A stretch of 64,000 bases of DNA from Gordonia asplenii (GTDB taxonomy: Bacteria; Actinomycetota; Actinomycetes; Mycobacteriales; Mycobacteriaceae), in NCBI RefSeq assembly GCF_012933505.1, contig NZ_JABBNB010000006.1, positions 1 to 64,000 of the forward strand. The letters run 5' to 3'. Position 1 is the first letter of the stretch; the number at the start of each line of letters is the position of its first letter. Positions 61,944 through 64,000 of this stretch are shown piece after piece. The position numbers and the translations under genes were made by a program. The notes under the pieces are model-generated. The model searched no databases. It saw nothing but the letters and a program-made list of their open reading frames with translations, and was not told the DNA's origin.

Positions 61944-62141
61944 TCAGGCTGCCTTTACCGCCCTCCTGAGGCCACAGATTCCTGCGCGAGCGCAGACCAT
62001 TTCATCGAGTCTGTCCAGGCAGGTGCCGCATCCTTCGCCCGCGCCGCAACGATCCCCGATGGCGTCGACGCTGTCGGCGCCATCGTCGAGGTAACTGTTG
62101 ACTTCTTCCTCGGTCACACCGCGGCAAATGCATACGAACAT
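61944..62141 (-). CDS. bfd: Bacterioferritin-associated ferredoxin
   Basis: A 65-residue 2Fe-2S protein that reduces stored ferric iron to release it from bacterioferritin. The CxC (MFVCICRGV) and CGAGEGCGTC Cys sets give the Bfd pattern, followed by helix DRLDEMVC. ATG 62141 has GGAGGAA at a good distance. The upstream frame to 62390 is shadow. Two IdeR-like boxes lie directly upstream, so iron status should control it. Confidence 0.92.
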   Translation of the reverse strand: MFVCICRGVTEEEVNSYLDDGADSVDAIGDRCGAGEGCGTCLDRLDEMVCARAGICGLRRAVKAA

Positions 62142-62164
62142 GTTGGCAACTTCCTCCGAGCAGA

Positions 62165-62183
62165 TTAGGTAAGGATTACATAG
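62165..62183. promoter_or_regulatory. IdeR-like iron box upstream of bfd
   Basis: TTAGGTAAGGATTACATAG agrees with the DtxR/IdeR 19-mer at about 14 of 19 positions, beginning 24 bp upstream of the bfd start codon. Confidence 0.65.
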
Positions 62184-62198
62184 CGAAGGGTGTCCTGA

Positions 62199-62217
62199 CA
62201 AGGGTTGCCTTACCTTT
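62199..62217. promoter_or_regulatory. Second IdeR-like iron box
   Basis: CAAGGGTTGCCTTACCTTT agrees at about 12 of 19 positions and lies 34 bp (center to center) from the first box. It could act on bfd, or on the divergent exporter at 62301. Confidence 0.5.
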
Positions 62218-62300
62218 TGTACGTTTCGGACTTCGGCGCTGTGAACGACCTCACCCACCGAACCGGGAAGAACGCCGCCGTGCGGCCGGTTGGGTAATGG

Positions 62301-63557
62301 GTGCCCGCATCCATATCCATTGACGCTTCCACCGACCCCACATCGATCAGCCCAGTCAACAGCGCAGCAGCCACGACGATCACCGATCAAGCTCGACGAT
62401 CCGCCATGATCGCGATGGCCATGGGCGGTTTCGCGATCGGAACCACCGAATTCGTGGCGATGGGGCTACTGCCCGACATCGCCGAATCGCTGCACATCAC
62501 CGAACCGACGGCCGGTCACGTCATCTCCGCTTACGCACTCGGCGTCGTCGTCGGTGCGCCGCTGATCGCGGCACTGACCGCCCGCATGTCGCGCCGCACC
62601 CTCTTGGTGGGACTGATGGTCGCGTTCGTCGTAGGCAACGCGGCGTCGGTCATCGCGCCGAGCTACGTCACGCTGATGCTGGCGCGGTTCGCCGCCGGAC
62701 TGCCGCACGGTGCCTACTTCGGCGTCGCGGCCCTGGTCGCCGCGCACATCGCCAAGCCCGGCAACCGGGCGAAAGCCGTCGGGCAGGTGATGCTCGGACT
62801 GTCGATCGCGAACGTGGCCGGGGTGCCCGTCGCGGCATGGCTCGGTGCACGATTCGGTTGGCGGATCGCATTGGTGCTGGTCGTCGTGATCGGCATCGCC
62901 ACCGTCGCCGCGCTGATCCGCAGCCTGCCGTCGTTGCGCGACATGACCGTGACCAACCCGATGACCGAACTCGGCGCCCTGCGTCGTGGTCAGGTATGGC
63001 TGACGCTGCTGATCGGCACGGTCGGCTTCGGCGGGATGTTCGCCTTCTACACCTACCTCAACACGACACTGACCACGCTCGCCGGACTGTCGGCCGGCTG
63101 GGTTCCGTTGGCGCTGGCGCTGTTCGGGCTGGGCATGGTCGCCGGCAACATCGTCGGCGGCATCGCCGCGGACCGCAGCGTCGGCTGGAGTGTGTTCGCA
63201 GCGCTGGCGTCGGTAGCGGTCGCGCTGGCACTGTTCTCCGTCGTCGTGCAGATCGCGTGGCTGGCACTGGTGGTGACCTTCCTCGTCGGCGCTGCGGGGT
63301 CGTCGCTGGTGCCCGGCCTGCAGACTCGGCTGATGGACGTCGCACAGGACGCGCAGACGCTCGCTGCCGCGCTCAACCACTCCGCCCTCAACATCGCCAA
63401 CGCGCTCGGCGCCTGGCTCGGCGGGGCGGTGATCGCCGCCGGACTGAGCTACCGCGCGCCGTCGCAGGCGGGGGTGCTGCTCGCTCTCGCGGGTCTCGTC
63501 GTGCTCGGCATCGCCGTTGTCACGAGTCGGCGGAGCGGACGACCCGTCGCGGCGTGA
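62301..63557 (+). CDS. DHA1-family major facilitator exporter
   Basis: A 418-residue, 12-helix MFS transporter of the AraJ/YdhP-like branch (sugar or drug efflux). Motifs: MGGFAIGTTEFVAMGLLPDIA in helix 1, the ARMSRRTLLVGL loop, ARFAAGLPHGAYFGVAALVA, and GRFGWR-like GARFGWRIALV between helices 6. GTG 62301 is used; ATG 62406 would also begin just before helix 1. Divergent from bfd across IdeR-like sites, so iron-linked control is possible. Substrate unknown. Confidence 0.85.
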   Translation: MPASISIDASTDPTSISPVNSAAATTITDQARRSAMIAMAMGGFAIGTTEFVAMGLLPDIAESLHITEPTAGHVISAYALGVVVGAPLIAALTARMSRRTLLVGLMVAFVVGNAASVIAPSYVTLMLARFAAGLPHGAYFGVAALVAAHIAKPGNRAKAVGQVMLGLSIANVAGVPVAAWLGARFGWRIALVLVVVIGIATVAALIRSLPSLRDMTVTNPMTELGALRRGQVWLTLLIGTVGFGGMFAFYTYLNTTLTTLAGLSAGWVPLALALFGLGMVAGNIVGGIAADRSVGWSVFAALASVAVALALFSVVVQIAWLALVVTFLVGAAGSSLVPGLQTRLMDVAQDAQTLAAALNHSALNIANALGAWLGGAVIAAGLSYRAPSQAGVLLALAGLVVLGIAVVTSRRSGRPVAA

Positions 63558-63587
63558 GTTGTCACACCCCTTGGGTAGCGTGGTGGC

Positions 63588-64000
63588 GTGCCAATCATCA
63601 CCACGGTCAACGTCAACGGAATCCGCGCGGCGGTCAAGCATCGTAACGATCGCAATCACGGTCTGCTCCCTTGGTTGGCCGCATCTGACTCCGATGTCGT
63701 TGCGCTGCAAGAGGTTCGGGCCACCGAAGCCGAGGCGCGCGACGCGTTGGCGCCGGCCCTCGACGACGGCTGGCACCTGGTGATGGACTCCTCGTCGGTG
63801 AAGGGACACGCCGGCGTCGCACTGCTCAGCCGCGTCGAACCGAGCGTCGTTCGGGAGGGCATCGGTAGCGCGGAATTCGACGCCGCCGGCCGCTACATCG
63901 AGGCGGACTACCTGCTGCCGGGCTCGTCGGAGCCGATCACCGCGGGCAGCCTGTACCTGCCGAAGGGGGCGGTCGATCCCGCGCTGACGCCGAAGGCGAC
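63588..64000 (+). CDS. Exodeoxyribonuclease III-family protein, cut by window end
   Basis: The first 137 codons of an exonuclease-endonuclease-phosphatase protein. It begins PIITTVNVNGIRAAVKH and has DVVALQEVRATEAE, where the Glu binds the metal, then SSVKGHAGVALLSR, and YLPKGA near the edge. These match XthA / AP endonuclease enzymes of base-excision repair. GTG start, 30 bp after the MFS gene. The catalytic Asp and His region lies beyond the window. Confidence 0.85.
   Translation, partial: MPIITTVNVNGIRAAVKHRNDRNHGLLPWLAASDSDVVALQEVRATEAEARDALAPALDDGWHLVMDSSSVKGHAGVALLSRVEPSVVREGIGSAEFDAAGRYIEADYLLPGSSEPITAGSLYLPKGAVDPALTPKA

Overview
This is a 64-kb stretch of a high-GC chromosome from a mycolic-acid actinomycete, most likely Gordonia or a near relative. 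Gene order matches the Mycobacterium tuberculosis Rv3418c-Rv3391 region (groES, whiB3, Rv3415c, sigD, rsdA, Rv3412, guaB2, guaB3, choD, guaA, imuA', imuB, acrA1). It also carries actinobacterial regulators: WhiB, IdeR-type iron boxes, mycobacterial-type SOS boxes, CIRCE and a SAM-IV riboswitch. No tRNA, rRNA, insertion sequence, prophage or CRISPR array was seen.

Layout. 1-442: tandem copies of a palindromic intergenic repeat found again near 29.3 kb and 52.4 kb. 443-2417: MarR regulator and DHA2-type exporter. 2428-15734: a compact catecholate-siderophore locus made of two divergent operons sharing one IdeR-like operator at 9790. The leftward operon holds an EntF-like NRPS fused to a Fes-like esterase, a siderophore-binding lipoprotein, entB-like and entA-like genes. 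The rightward operon holds an EntE-like ligase fused to its own carrier domain, two permeases, an ATPase and an M20 amidohydrolase. Together they should make 2,3-dihydroxybenzoate, assemble DHB-serine esters, import the ferric complex and break it down. 15.8-18.1 kb: two divergent secreted YncE-like beta-propellers. 18.2-28.9 kb: the groES-to-guaA housekeeping block, with groEL1 absent beside groES. 29.3-33.1 kb: an EsrISR-like envelope-stress system. 33.2-36.6 kb: Ser/Thr kinase, SOS-linked radical SAM protein, M24 peptidase. 36.7-47.1 kb: the SOS mutasome genes imuA', imuB and dnaE2, separated by three lipid or modification genes.

47.4-48.9 kb: the most striking item, a retron-like element. 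A reverse transcriptase gene is preceded by a structured 164-bp segment bounded by a 19-nt inverted repeat with one mismatch, containing nested hairpins: the architecture of a retron msr-msd RNA. The protein has a roughly 105-residue N-terminal extension of unknown role, and there is no separate effector gene beside it.

48.9-64 kb: trmL, folD, a DUF3017 gene, an Hsp70-fold-like membrane protein, metX and SAM-IV-controlled metY, a gene with paired GHxGxH motifs, a double-hotdog thioesterase, mgtC and mgtA with an MgtL-like leader peptide, bacterioferritin and its ferredoxin under IdeR-like sites, an MFS exporter, and the start of an exonuclease III-type gene cut by the window edge.
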